58,404 nucleotides of DNA from Chara braunii (taxonomy: Eukaryota; Streptophyta; Charophyceae; Charales; Characeae), in NCBI GenBank assembly GCA_003427395.1, contig BFEA01000674.1, forward strand, positions 465,701 through 524,104, given 5' to 3'. The translations under genes were made by a program, and so were the position numbers. The notes below the pieces were generated by a model that was not told the DNA's origin, made no database searches, and was given only the letters and a program-made list of their open reading frames with translations. Positions 44,121 through 54,211 of this stretch are shown here, piece by piece. Position 1 is the stretch's first letter. The number at the start of each line of letters is the position of its first letter.

Positions 44121-44969
44121 TTATGCACGTCGGTCTTGCGTAGGGGCTGCGGTAATCTTCTTGGTATCGCTCCAATACTCCCGAACGGACTCAATCGAGG
44201 CAGTGTCTGCGGCCATTCCGAGCCCGCGCAGCCGTATTACCGGATCTCCCCTTATGCACGATCCTGGCCCTTTTCTCACGGCTCATGCGTGTCAACCCTT
44301 GCGCAAGGACCATGCAGATCTTCGCCGTATCGTTCCAATTTAGCGGATGTCCCGAAGGACTAAGCAACTCCCGACGCCCCTTCGCGGCTTGAGCGGCCTC
44401 CCCCTGTGCCACCCCGCCTCACCGTTTTCGCACGAACCCGGCCGCGTTTTCCCGATTTATGCATGCCATCCTTGCGCAGGGGCCACACAAACCTCCTCTG
44501 CGCCACTTCCAGCTTTAGCAGATGTCCCAAAGGACCCGCGCGTGGTAAACCCTCTCCNGCATGCACCCACCCCTTTTTGCNTCCGGGCTCGTTTCCAAAT
44601 TCACGAGTGCCAACTTTGCACAGTGGCCGAGCTAATCTTCTCCGTATCGTCTCCACTTTGCTGTGTCAGCACAAATCTGCCNCCCGATGCCAACAAAAAC
44701 CCCCGGGCGACGACCGATGTGTGTCGCGGATATTGCCACCNGCCCGCGGCCGCTTGCCTCGGCCTCCTTTGGTCAGTTCACCGCCCCCTCGTAGATCGCG
44801 CAGATCTCCTCCGCCTTACCGGGGTTCCTCCCAAAGGAGATCTGCCACGATCATTACCCCATTCACCCCACTCTCTCCTCATGGACCTGGCCCTCCCTAC
44901 GGGGTTTATGCGTGTGAGCCTTTGCGCGCGACCAGGCAAATTTTCTTTAAATCGTTCCCTAGATCCGCC
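44121..44969 (-). repeat. Tandem array of U6 snRNA-derived units (5 clear or probable, 1 weak)
   Basis: All lie on the minus strand with a period near 165 bp. Clear units: 44,275-44,360 (GTCCTTCGGGACATCCGC, then AATTGGAACGATACGG, GCAAGGGTTGACACGCA), 44,446-44,536 (CCTTTGGGACATCTGC, CCCCTGCGCAAGGATG), 44,589-44,675 (ACGATACGGAGAAGATTAGC). More diverged: 44,121-44,189 and 44,884-44,969; weak: 44,770-44,848. Each keeps the U6 order 5' stem, GGAACGATAC box, AGAAGATTAGC box and CCCTGCGCAAGG box to varying degrees. None ends in a clean T-run terminator or has plant U6 promoter elements, so these are pseudogene units. Confidence 0.7.
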
Positions 44970-45249
44970 CTAGCGGCCGCGTCAGATAGTTGGCCANNTC
45001 CTGCAAAGCCCAACCTTTTTAATGTTTGGCCCCCATCATTCAAGTTAGGCGGGGGTCTGCGCCCCCAGGGTATATNGGTACTCCCGACAAGATGGGCCGT
45101 TGGCCTCAGGGTGCGGCCGCCCGCCTCTTAAACGGNTCTAACCAGGCAGAACAATTCTATGGTGGTCCCCAAAATAAGAAAAAAGGATCGTTTGGAAGGG
45201 GGAATGAACCGCGGCCCTGCCAATATTCCCATAGCCTAGCGGCGCGGAC

Positions 45250-45885
45250 CAACGGTCGGGCTCCCCCTAGAAAAACAAAAAGGGGGATAGTCCNNTGGGA
45301 CCCTCAACCCCTTAGCTTTCTGGCGCTCCATTGCTCCTGCGTTGTCTTCCGCCGGCCTCGAACCTCGAACCTCCGCCGTGCAAATCCAGTGNCGTAACCT
45401 AAAGGGCCAAGCCCAAGCCTGTGACCAGCAAGCGCGGTTTCCCATGTAAAGTGGCACCGCGCGGCGTTCCGGGCCAGGATACNGCCCTGGTTACTTTTTC
45501 GGCCCACAATTGCACCCACGGACCCTAGGTGTCCGCATCGGTCTACCACCCCGCGCCATGACCGTCCCATGCGCCTACCGGCGCGCCAGCCCTACCCTCG
45601 GTCACGCGCGCCTATCAAAAACAAACTTTCATTCCCTAACCATGGCCGTAACACGGTCTGGGTCGGTCGGCTACCCCGACCACCTACTCAATTAGGAAAA
45701 ATCACATGCGCGCCTTAAATATTGCGCGCCCACCTACTCCCTACCGAGACAAGACAGACCCTTGCCTACGTGCGGGCGACCTTCGCATTTTCCCGCTCGG
45801 GCACTCAAGATCCAGGTTAACCAAGCCTTTCTGTCACTTGCAAAAATCAGGGCGGATACCTTTGTAAGGGTATTCGCGCCGACAG
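45250..45885 (-). repeat. Dispersed repeat with tRNA-like pol III boxes, copy 2
   Basis: Reverse-orientation match of 26,868-27,434. On the minus strand: GAATACCCTTACAAAGGTAT, CCGCCCTG, TTTTTGCAAG, GGGCGCGCA, TTTAAGGCGCGCAT, a B-box-perfect GGTTCGAGGCC, then AAGGGGTTGAGGG. Single Ns interrupt it. Confidence 0.65.
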
Positions 45886-47979
45886 CTTACCGGACCATAT
45901 TAAGCGACGTCCCCGTCGCGTCGCCAGATCAAAAAGCTATAGATTTCCATCACATTCCAAATGCTGATGAGATCAGAACCAATCCGATTAGCCGACAGAC
46001 TCAGGGTCGAGGCCTCCATCAATTCGTGCCACACAACTATATGCTGCCAGGGTTTCAACCTGGGTCTCCATTGTGCAAATATCAGGACGCCGGTGTATTA
46101 CGTGTCAATACTACAGCATAAGTTCCAAAGGCCCCCAAACCATCCTCTTCCCCTTTGTCCTAGACAACCGCCGTCCTCTCGTTGGGTGTCCCAGTTAGCC
46201 TCTTCCTCATAAGCAAAGCCATAACTAGGGACGCGGACTTCGAATGGGGCCTATGAAGGCACTTTCTGCCTTCTTTAACAAGTTCTTCACAGTCAAACAA
46301 AACACATATGTATAAGCTTATAGCCTCTCTTGGGCTTTTCTGCAGCCTAGTACAGAAATGCCAGGTCCCCATCTGGGCCCACTGTAGCTTGGTTGATCGG
46401 GTCAGGTCTACGGCCCACTACATTGTTACCTTAGCGGCAGTATCCTCCCATTGGTTATACAATGGCAGGTATATCCCTGATAACCAATCAATCAGGGCTC
46501 CCAAAAGACTCGACTCTTATCCCGCAAGGTAATTTCCCTGGGGCGGGCAACTCCCCTTAAACTCTTGCCTTGCNGGNCCGCAGCCAGGTTGTGCCGGCTA
46601 GCANCCATCNANTAGGGGTTGCGCCCAGGTGGCACNAAGCTTTATCGTTAGCTTGGTATTCCTTTAAACATGTCTCANAATTAGCNCANGTGGNCAGGCG
46701 GGGCGTTACAAACGATTNACGNCCGCTGCNGGACTACGNAGGGNTCCAAAGGCATTTACCGGCCCTCCAGTAATAGGCACGNCATCCTNTACTCAGTCAC
46801 AAACAATCTCCCCGNCGGGTCCACGAGGCCGCGGCTCCTGACTTGATCAGAGCCAGCAGTCGCCCACCCTGAGGCATCTCTCGCCCTCCTCACACATTTC
46901 AAGCAAGCATGGTCCCTTCTNGTCAGACTTTATCANCACAGACAATGCTTTCCACATCATTCNTTTTTTGCCTACCCTTANTGGGTGAAGGGTGNCTTCC
47001 ATAAAAGACTTCCTGNCCACCCCTTTTGTATGGGATGGCTCCTCACACNACCTCTTCCAAAACCATGAAGGGGTCTCCACGCAATATAACTCCCACCTCC
47101 CAGAATTATGAAGGGGGCCTTAATCATCAAACAACTCAAACTGAGGGACCACCTTCTGGGTCCCTGTACAGCTTATGCAACGGTGTTTTAGTACGACCAA
47201 GCATGCAAATTCCTAAATCCATCAATCCCGTAGGATCCTCACAGTTTTTCACAAACGGGTTGCACTTCCCCTCCTTATACCCTGCCCTCTCGTCCGCTTG
47301 TAGCAGACCGCACGAGTATACCGGAGGGTAGACAGCTCTACAATTTACACAATCATGCCCATGAAATGCATCATGTACATCTCTCACACAAAGCCAAACA
47401 TTCATCGAGATAAATCTACACATGTGAGAGCGATAGTGATCGTCACAAAACAAGTCCCATAGGATCTCAACTCATAGTACACTCAGGGAGTAGAATGNCT
47501 CCCCCAACAATCNAATACAAGCACCCAACTCCATACTCCGCCCGTCTGAATGGGACTCNTNACCCCACTNTATACTCATCAAGTACACTCGGGAGCATAG
47601 CACCTGCCTAATCATCCATAGAATATTCTAGCCCCTGTCCTCCCCTGCTGGGAGAACTCACACCCTGAGTGCTACGAACTCCCAAATCCCATTCAGAGCA
47701 GCAAGCTTCTGAATCCCAAAACCAAATGTAACTAAGTAGTCTCATACATCACACGGCCGAGCCCTACCCCAGGGTCGTAGCCCACGAAGACTCTCAAGAG
47801 GAGGCGAATGAGCAAAAGTCGAACGCATATGTACAAACGGATAGGAGCTCATCCCACCACCCCTACGCACACACACACACCTAGGGCCCGCTCAACTAAC
47901 TCAAGGTATGTACACCCCTAACCCTGCCCTGTGTGTGTCAAAGATCTCTAGTCCTATCAATACATAGACAGACCGATCC
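45886..47979. other. Low-quality internal region with many Ns
   Basis: Scattered Ns between 46,574 and 47,570 prevent reading of any frame. A CA repeat lies at 47,868-47,880. I recognise no domain. By position it is internal sequence of the large minus-strand element, or insertions in it. Confidence 0.4.
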
Positions 47980-48345
47980 CTACTTACACAATTCCTCATG
48001 GTTCTGTCTGTATAACTGGGCCCTGCCCCCATCTGGAGATCGCTCCACTATCCTGCCCTGTCTGTCATAGAATTTGCCGTCGACCTCCGTGACTCGCCCT
48101 TCGGCCTTATCCTCAAGGAGCTCTGGACAGTTCACGGCTCTATGTCCCCCCTCCTTGCACCAAAAACAGGAGGTATCATGCCACCTAGCAGTCTTCTTCT
48201 TTCCCCCCTGCGAACTCGATGTCGAAGTCGTCCCCATGGTCTCAGTAGCCACCTCATGACACGAGGGCAACCCCATATGGCCCTGCGGTCTTGGCCCCAT
48301 AGCCTCAACACCCTCACCCCCTCGTGCAGCCGCACTCCCTGGCCC
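47980..48345 (-). pseudogene. Second gag, C-terminal part with CCHC zinc knuckle
   Basis: Contains CFWCKEGGHRAVNC, a complete C-x2-C-x4-H-x4-C knuckle (about 48,130-48,175), which in gag proteins binds the RNA genome. After it come EVDGKFYDRQGRIVERSPDGG and AQLYRQNHEEL, then a stop. This frame follows the 48,132-49,331 frame after a frameshift near 48,340. The post-knuckle block (DGxxYDRxGxxI) also follows the knuckle of the first gag at 56,110-56,190, so the two gags are related at their C-terminal ends. Confidence 0.7.
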
Positions 48346-49783
48346 GCGCTTTGCGTGTCCAACTCCCGGGGCCCCTCCTCATGAGCGCTCTCTGTCATCG
48401 CCGCCTCATCCCTGCATACTCCTGTCGGCTGAGAGCCCCTCATAGCGGCGGGCTCACTCATGACCTCCTGCCGCTCTTGCCGTCGCGAGTCAGGTCCTCC
48501 TGAGTCCGTCCCCGTGACCCAAGAGCCCAGCTCCGCCCTCAACTCTCCCAACCTCGGGGCATGCTCTGGAGCGTCAAGTCCCTGAGGCCCCTCTTGTGGA
48601 GTGCCTATCCCCATGGCTGTCGCCAACTCATGCAAGCGCGAACTCCTCCTCTCCGTGGACATAGCCATAAGCGACTCCTGCGCGCCACTCTCCTTCTCGA
48701 CTGCGTCCAAGGGCGCCTCTTCCATCGGCTCGTCCTGACGAGGGACTTCCACTGCTACTCCCTGACTTGACGACGCCTGCATCCCACGGCCCTGGATGTC
48801 AGCACCGGCCGGCCCTGTCCTGCTAGCCTCCCAGGCTGCTGAGAGCCTATCCATAGCGGCCGCCATCTCCCCAAATCTCCTCTCCCACTCAACCTCTCTG
48901 GCCTGGCTCCTCACCCTCTCCTCGGCAAGCTGAGCAGTCAGGTGCTCTACCTCCAACTCCTTAACCCTGAGCTCATTGCTGAGTAAATTATACCATTGGA
49001 AAGATGTGACTGCCGTCTCGCATACCCTCCGATCCATGCGCTCAATCGCCATCCTGGTCGCAGAGAATCCCACGTCTCCCATCTCCCTCAACTCACTCGT
49101 CCCCTCGCCTGTCGGTCCTGCCTCTCGTGGCCTCTGGCGGGCTGCATCCCTCTGGCTCTCATACCTAGCCCACAACTCGTCAATCCTCTGCTCGCTCGTC
49201 TTGGGCTCGACTGGCGGTGTCGGCTCTATCCCTGCCGCCTCCATCTCAGCTTGCTTCGCATGTATCTCGTCCAGACGGACTCGCACCCGGGCGGACTTCT
49301 CCTCGCGGGTCTCCCTTGGGGTCCCTCTCACTCGCGGCCCTGACCCTCTGGAGCCATCGCCTTGGCCCTCATCCCTTCACTCACGCATGGCACTACTGGC
49401 GGTAACTCCGCTGGAACGGGCTCCTCGATGACCGGACTCCTAGTCACGTGCGTGGACGATGGCAGGTCAGGGGGCGCCTCCATCCCCGCTCCCTCACACA
49501 CTCCCTGATCCTCCGCCTCTGCCTCCTGCTCAGGCGTGAGGGTGGCCGCAGGCGGGGACTCCGGAATCTCCTCGCTGCCCGGCTCGGGAATCCCCTCTGG
49601 CCATGAACGTTGTGCTGGCCCTGGAACTGGCGAACATGGAGGGGTATCGTCTCCGACCGTGATCACCTCTCCAACCTGGGGTCGTACCGGATCCGGCCGC
49701 TTGGCTGCCATCTCAAGATCCTGTGGCTCCTCTTGGCCTCGCGTGTCTGTTTCCATCTCGGGGTTGAGGGGCTCCAATGACAC
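48340..49783 (-). pseudogene. Second gag, linker with coiled coil
   Basis: Two frames in series: 49,328-49,783 (acidic, Pro/Glu-rich) and 48,132-49,331. One frameshift near 49,335 separates them. The second has a strongly helical, heptad-like part (LRVKELEVEHLTAQLAEERV, then REVEWERRFGEMAAAMDRL) at about 48,830-48,980, likely a coiled coil for assembly. Low-complexity Glu/Pro/Gly linkers of this type separate capsid and knuckle in long plant gags. The 48,132 frame runs past the true C-terminus in the wrong frame after about 48,340. Confidence 0.6.
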
Positions 49784-49831
49784 GTAGCACGCCGGCTCAA
49801 CTGAGCCCTCTCCCAGCCCTGAGGCCTCCCA

Positions 49832-50719
49832 TTAGGATACATCAAGATGAGTCGCTAAACTTCGGAATGACGTCTCTCTTGGTATGTCCAGTTCCTGCGT
49901 TGATGGCAGTGGCGAGGGCGGCCTCAACTCCGCACTCGTAATCCGCCGAAACTCAACCGCCCGGAGGCAACAGGCAGGGAACGACTCTTCTGTCAGTGCG
50001 AGCCCTGCGGGCTCATCCTCCCGCTGGGCCGGGGCTCCCCTCCCCTCTCTGGCCAGCCCCGCCTCTCTCGGTGCCGGTTCCCTTGGCCTCTTGCTTCGCC
50101 GCCGCCTCTCAACTCTGGGCTCGTGCCTCTCGTGCTGTGGCTGTTCGAACGCCCTCCTAAGTTGGGCCTGACAGTCCTCACAGTCTCGAGCCCTCTCCTG
50201 AATCTGCTTGATCGCCTGCTTCTCTGCCCACCTCGTCCAGATAAGTAGGGCCTGCACCCATTCCCCCTGCGGAACCCCCAGACTCAACATGCAGTGCTCA
50301 TATGCGGGGATGAACTCATCTGCGTTCCCCTCCTCCAATCGAATGGGCATGCCATCACGCCACCTAGGGGAAGCTCTCAACCTCTGCATCCCGGCCTCCA
50401 CATCTGGCCAAGTCAGGGCCTCCTCACATATCTGAGCGACGGGCTCCTCGAACCTCCCTATGCCCCTCAAGTGGTGAATCCTCTCCGCCACTGACCACCC
50501 TCTCTGTGCCGCATGGTCCCGATATACGTCCAAGAAGAGCTCAATGTTGTCGTCATCAAACTCAGGCGTAGGCTCCCTCCTATGCGGCTCGTGCTGCTCG
50601 CCCCTTCCCTCCATCCTCTGGGGCCCCTGGCGTGGCCGTGTGTCCCTCCCGCCCCTCTGCATGACTGCCTTCGAAAGGTCAGACCTGCACCACAGGCAAG
50701 AGACAATAAGCATGCACAT
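49832..50719 (-). pseudogene. Second gag, N-terminal capsid-like domain
   Basis: The likely start is the ATG at 50,662 (MQRGGRDTRP...), since the upstream codons cross a splice-acceptor-like site. A capsid-like helical domain follows: FDDDNIELFLDVYRDHAAQ, GWSVAERIHHLRGIGRF, EALTWPDVEAGMQRLR, GNADEFIPAYEHCM, EWVQALLIWT. The order (an FxxxxIExFL opening, a W/Y-rich middle, E-F-I-x-A-Y/F-E) is that of retrotransposon gag, not env. The frame stops at an in-frame TAA (49,832) and the same frame resumes directly after it, so the stop is probably a mutation. It lies only 148 bp past the pol stop. Confidence 0.65.
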
Positions 50720-50866
50720 AGCAAGGTCAACAACCGAGCCATCGGCCTAGGGAAATCCCACATACACTCCACACCCATCCATCCCAGTCACCCACCTATC
50801 TAGCCGTCCGACCTGGGTAATACCTAGGCAAGACTCTATCCCTAACGAGGTCTCATGGCCCCTTAC
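50685..50866 (-). promoter_or_regulatory. Possible 182-nt intron between pol and the second gag
   Basis: On the minus strand AATAG|GTAAGG gives a consensus 5' splice site directly after the pol stop codon TAG. TTATTGTCTCTTGCCTGTGG runs into TGCAG|G as a 3' splice site with a pyrimidine-rich lead. A TTGAC branch-like word lies about 40 bases upstream of it. The ATG of the second gag is about 20 bases after the acceptor. Splicing would not remove the pol stop. Inference from consensus only. Confidence 0.4.
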
Positions 50867-52343
50867 CTATTCCCTGGCCACGAACTTCTGCAGCCTTGTC
50901 CCTGATACCCAGTCCTTCCATCCTGCCCCGTCCAACTCCTCAATTTGGTAGGCCCCAAACTCGCCACACCGCACGATCCTATAGGGTCCCAGCCACCGCT
51001 TGTCAAGTTTCCTAGACCACTGCTTCTCCAGCGAGGAATCGTACAGCAGCACCATGTCTCCAACCTTCAGCGGCTCCTTCCTTATTCGGGCCATCTGGTC
51101 CCACCTCATCTTATCTTCCATGCGACTTCTCTCCACCCGACCAGCGGCCTCCCGTAGCCTTTCTTCAGCGGCCCCCACTTGTCGCGCCCGTATGTCGAGC
51201 AGTTCTTCAAAGGATAGGTTCACTTCCAGGTCCTGGCGCCTCCACGTCTTCATTAAACTTTCTATGGGGAAAGTGGCATGCCTTCCATACCATAGAGTGA
51301 CTGGCGCATACTTGGTAGTCCTTTAAAGCTGCTCTCAGGAACTTCGGCCATTGGTTAGGCTTCCCCTCCATCCATTTAGCCAGGAGATTCGTGATGGTGT
51401 TGTGCCCCCTCTCCACAAGTGCGTTCGCCTGGGGGTGCGCAACAGTAGTATAGTTTGCTACCACGCCGTACCCCACGAGCAAGGTCCGCACCTCGTTACA
51501 AGTGAACTCCGACCCCCGGTCCATCACAAATTCTTTGACGAACGGATAGCACAGGTAGTACTCTTCGATGCACCTTGCTAAAACTGGGTCAGTCTTTGTG
51601 CGAATAGCCCGACCGTACACAAACCCAGTAAGGTTGTCCCGTGCATCGAAGACATAATTACTTTCATCCTCCCCGAGTGACATGAACAAGAGGTCGAGGT
51701 GTACGACGACACCCACTTCCCTTTCTAGCCTGGGGTGTAAAGGCTCCCCAGGCCTTTGCGCTGACCTCTGCTGACAAGGCACACAGGACTGGCAGTACTT
51801 GATAACCATAGTCAGCATTCCATCCCAACGGTATAACTCGCTTATCTTCGCACACGTGGCACTAACCCCTCTGTGCCCCCCTGCTATACCATCGTGTAGG
51901 GCTGCTATGACATCGATCTGCCGGTTCCTCCCACATACGATCCTCTTGGGGTTCCCAACCTGTCGCTTTATAAACAAATGACCATCTCTCACCACGTAGA
52001 GATGCCTCATCTTCTGGGCCTTAGCACTGGCGTCCCTATCCCTCATTTCGCATGACAGGAGTGACCCCAATTCTCGATAAATTCCGTCATACTCCTCAAC
52101 ACAGAAGGCCTCCCTAATCTCTCCCTCTTCGAACTCGTCGTCCTGACTCTCAGGAATGAGAAGTTCGCCCTCCTCTGAGCTGGCTGCGCCCCTCTGGTCA
52201 AAGTTCCCCTGTAGGAGCGTGTTGGTGAGCAAGTACATTCCTCCCATTAGTTGCTCATGCTCCTCTACCTGGGTCGGGCCTTCCTCTATCGTCCTTACCT
52301 CCTCTGCTAGATTATGTGTCCCTGCCAATGCCAATCTCATCAT
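50867..52343 (-). pseudogene. pol: Ty3/gypsy integrase, frameshifted
   Basis: The zinc-binding region (HDGIAGGHRG ... CQSCVPCQQR) is at about 51,775-51,900. Catalytic residues are present: Asp in VVHLDLLF (about 51,695), Asp in FVMDRGSEF (about 51,525) and Glu in NALVERGHN (about 51,410). A frameshift at about 51,267, in a run of four C where three would keep frame, moves the C-terminal part into 50,867-51,253. That part carries the GPY/F-type block KRWLGPYRIV (about 50,985) typical of chromovirus and other gypsy integrases. No chromodomain follows. Confidence 0.8.
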
Positions 52344-52364
52344 CCAGCCAACATCCCTATTTCC

Positions 52365-53135
52365 TTATGGATCTTCTTCCTGGAAAGGCTTGAGGACCAA
52401 CTCCTCCTTCTGCTCGTACCCCCTTGGTGCTAGCCATATAGGATGCGTGACGCAGCTAGGCACCCTCAGCGACCACTCATTTATGTGGAGGCGGACGTCC
52501 TCCTCCTGGTCCAAGAACCCATCAACTGGCGGGGCATCCTCGATTGACCCTTGATTCGCCCCGTCCCAGTTGATACGGCTCAACCCATCTGCCCTATTCT
52601 TGTCCCCGGGAATCCTCTCCAACTCAAAGTTAAACATCCAAATGTAAGTCAACCACCTCGCGATGGTTGGGTCAGATGGAGTGTAACTTTTCAGGGAACA
52701 CGCCAGCGCGGTAGGGTCCACCCTCAAAATGAGCCTTCTGCCAAAGATGTAATTCCGGAAGGTTCTTAGGCAATGGAGCACCGCCAACGTCTCCTTCTTG
52801 AACTGAGAGTAATTCCTCTCAGTCGTATTGAGGGTGCGGGTTTCAAATCTTAACGGCCTCTCCTTCCCATCAGCATCCGCCTGGATTAGGACCCCTCCTA
52901 AGGCAGTTGGCCCGACGCCCGTCTCAACAACAAATGGCTTCTCCTCCGTGGCCTTGTAATTCGGCGCTCCCATCACCAAGCCTCCTTCCTTGAATTCTCT
53001 CTCCATCCTTTCCACAGCCTTTTCCTGGTCTTCGCCCCAGACCCACTCCTGATCCTGACGTACCAGCTTCCTCAAATGCTCCGTCTTGGTGGCAAAGTCC
53101 TTCACAAAACTCCTCCAAAACCCGCAGGTCCCAAG
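52365..53135 (-). CDS. pol: Ty3/gypsy RT thumb/connection and RNase H
   Basis: The frame continues RT (FWRSFVKDFATKTEHLRKLV) and then RNase H: FVVETGVGPTALGGVLIQAD (E/T replaces the usual first TDAS-type Asp context), RTLNTTERNYSQFKKETLAVL with the catalytic Glu, and an FGRRLILRVDPTALACSL block with Asp. A DKNRADGLSR block closes RNase H. It is entered by a one-base frameshift at about 53,132 and ends at an in-frame TAA (52,365-52,367) after which the same frame continues into integrase. The ATG upstream in this frame is out of frame with RT and not a true start. Confidence 0.7.
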   Translation of the reverse strand, partial: LGTCGFWRSFVKDFATKTEHLRKLVRQDQEWVWGEDQEKAVERMEREFKEGGLVMGAPNYKATEEKPFVVETGVGPTALGGVLIQADADGKERPLRFETRTLNTTERNYSQFKKETLAVLHCLRTFRNYIFGRRLILRVDPTALACSLKSYTPSDPTIARWLTYIWMFNFELERIPGDKNRADGLSRINWDGANQGSIEDAPPVDGFLDQEEDVRLHINEWSLRVPSCVTHPIWLAPRGYEQKEELVLKPFQEEDP

Positions 53136-54211
53136 AAGCTCCTCACGTCCGTTATCGATAGGAAGGGGACTGGCCACTCTAGGATCTTGTCCGTCTTCTT
53201 CCCATCTGGCCTCCGCCCCTTTTCGTTGCAAACAAAGCCCAGAATCGTGGCCTCCCTCATGCAATGCTTCGACTTGGGGCCGCTCACCGTCAGGTTGTGC
53301 TCCTCCAGCAGACCCAGAACTTGATCGATATCCTGGACGTGCTTCCAGACAAACCGCCTCACTCCGGGCATCACTTCGTCCTCCTCCTTCTCTTTTGGAC
53401 CCTTGACCGCCAAGTCGTCAATGTAGGGCTGAGTGATATGTGGGCTAACTGTCTGCATGGCCCTAATCATGTGTCTTTGCACCATTGCCACCGCATTAGT
53501 CCACCCCTGAGGTGCCACATTCATGTCGCCTTGCCGTATGCATCGCCGTATGCATCGCCGTCACTGGCCTATCCGGTGGGTATACAGGAAACTGGTCATA
53601 CCCAGAATAAAGGTCTATAAGTGAGATTATAGGCCTCCCTGCGCATGATTCCGACAGGGCATCCGCGTTTGGCAACCCTCCCGCGTCCCGCACCGTCACT
53701 GCATTCAACCGTTGCAGATCCTGCACCCACCGCAGCGTTCCGTTCGGCTTGATAAAACAAAACTAGGGGGAAGCGTATGGCCCACTGGAGTAATCCGCCG
53801 CATACATCCTCATCTTCCCATCCAGGTAATCCACCACCTTCTTCTCCTCATCCGGATTCGGGTACCGCGCGCCCCTCAGGTTCCACGGCTCGTGTGGGAC
53901 GGTATGGATTCGTATCATTGGGATCTTATCCACGTCCAACCTCCCACGCTCGTCGTCATTAAACGCATACGCGCCATGCCTCCTCTTTATGGTTTCTACC
54001 ATCAAGGTCCTTTCCTGGGGCGAAAGGAAGCCAGGCTCGCCGATTATCAGCCCTTCCTCATTCTCATTATTAATGTGGCACGGTCTTGCCTGCGCGCGCT
54101 CCCTCATACGCCTTATCAGCCCTCGCTCCCGCTCATAATAGGCTTCCTCGTCCTCCGTGACAAGCACGGGGACCGGGCGGCACTTCTTGTCTATAGTCTT
54201 ATACCGCCTTT
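53130..54211 (-). pseudogene. pol: Ty3/gypsy reverse transcriptase with stop and frameshifts
   Basis: Read in pieces: 53,763-54,167 is the RT leader (PYASP before the stop), then TAG at 53,763-53,765 where other elements have Trp. The same frame resumes with TLRWVQDLQRLNAVT and the palm SLIDLYSGYDQF (first catalytic Asp, about 53,600). A 12-bp tandem duplication (CGTATGCATCGC, about 53,538-53,561) and a frameshift near 53,530 follow. Then come PQGWTNAVAMVQ and the catalytic box YIDD (53,415-53,426), ending in VRSFLG. This RT would copy the element RNA into DNA; it is now dead unless the breaks are assembly errors. Confidence 0.8.

Noticed and set aside
47980-50719. Env-like gene after integrase
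   Set aside because: No signal peptide or membrane span; instead it has a capsid-like domain, coiled coil and CCHC knuckle, so it is gag-like.
52365-53264. Start codon at 53,264 as the start of a separate RNase H protein
   Set aside because: The N-terminal ~45 residues are RT sequence read in the wrong frame; the correct reading enters this frame at about 53,132.
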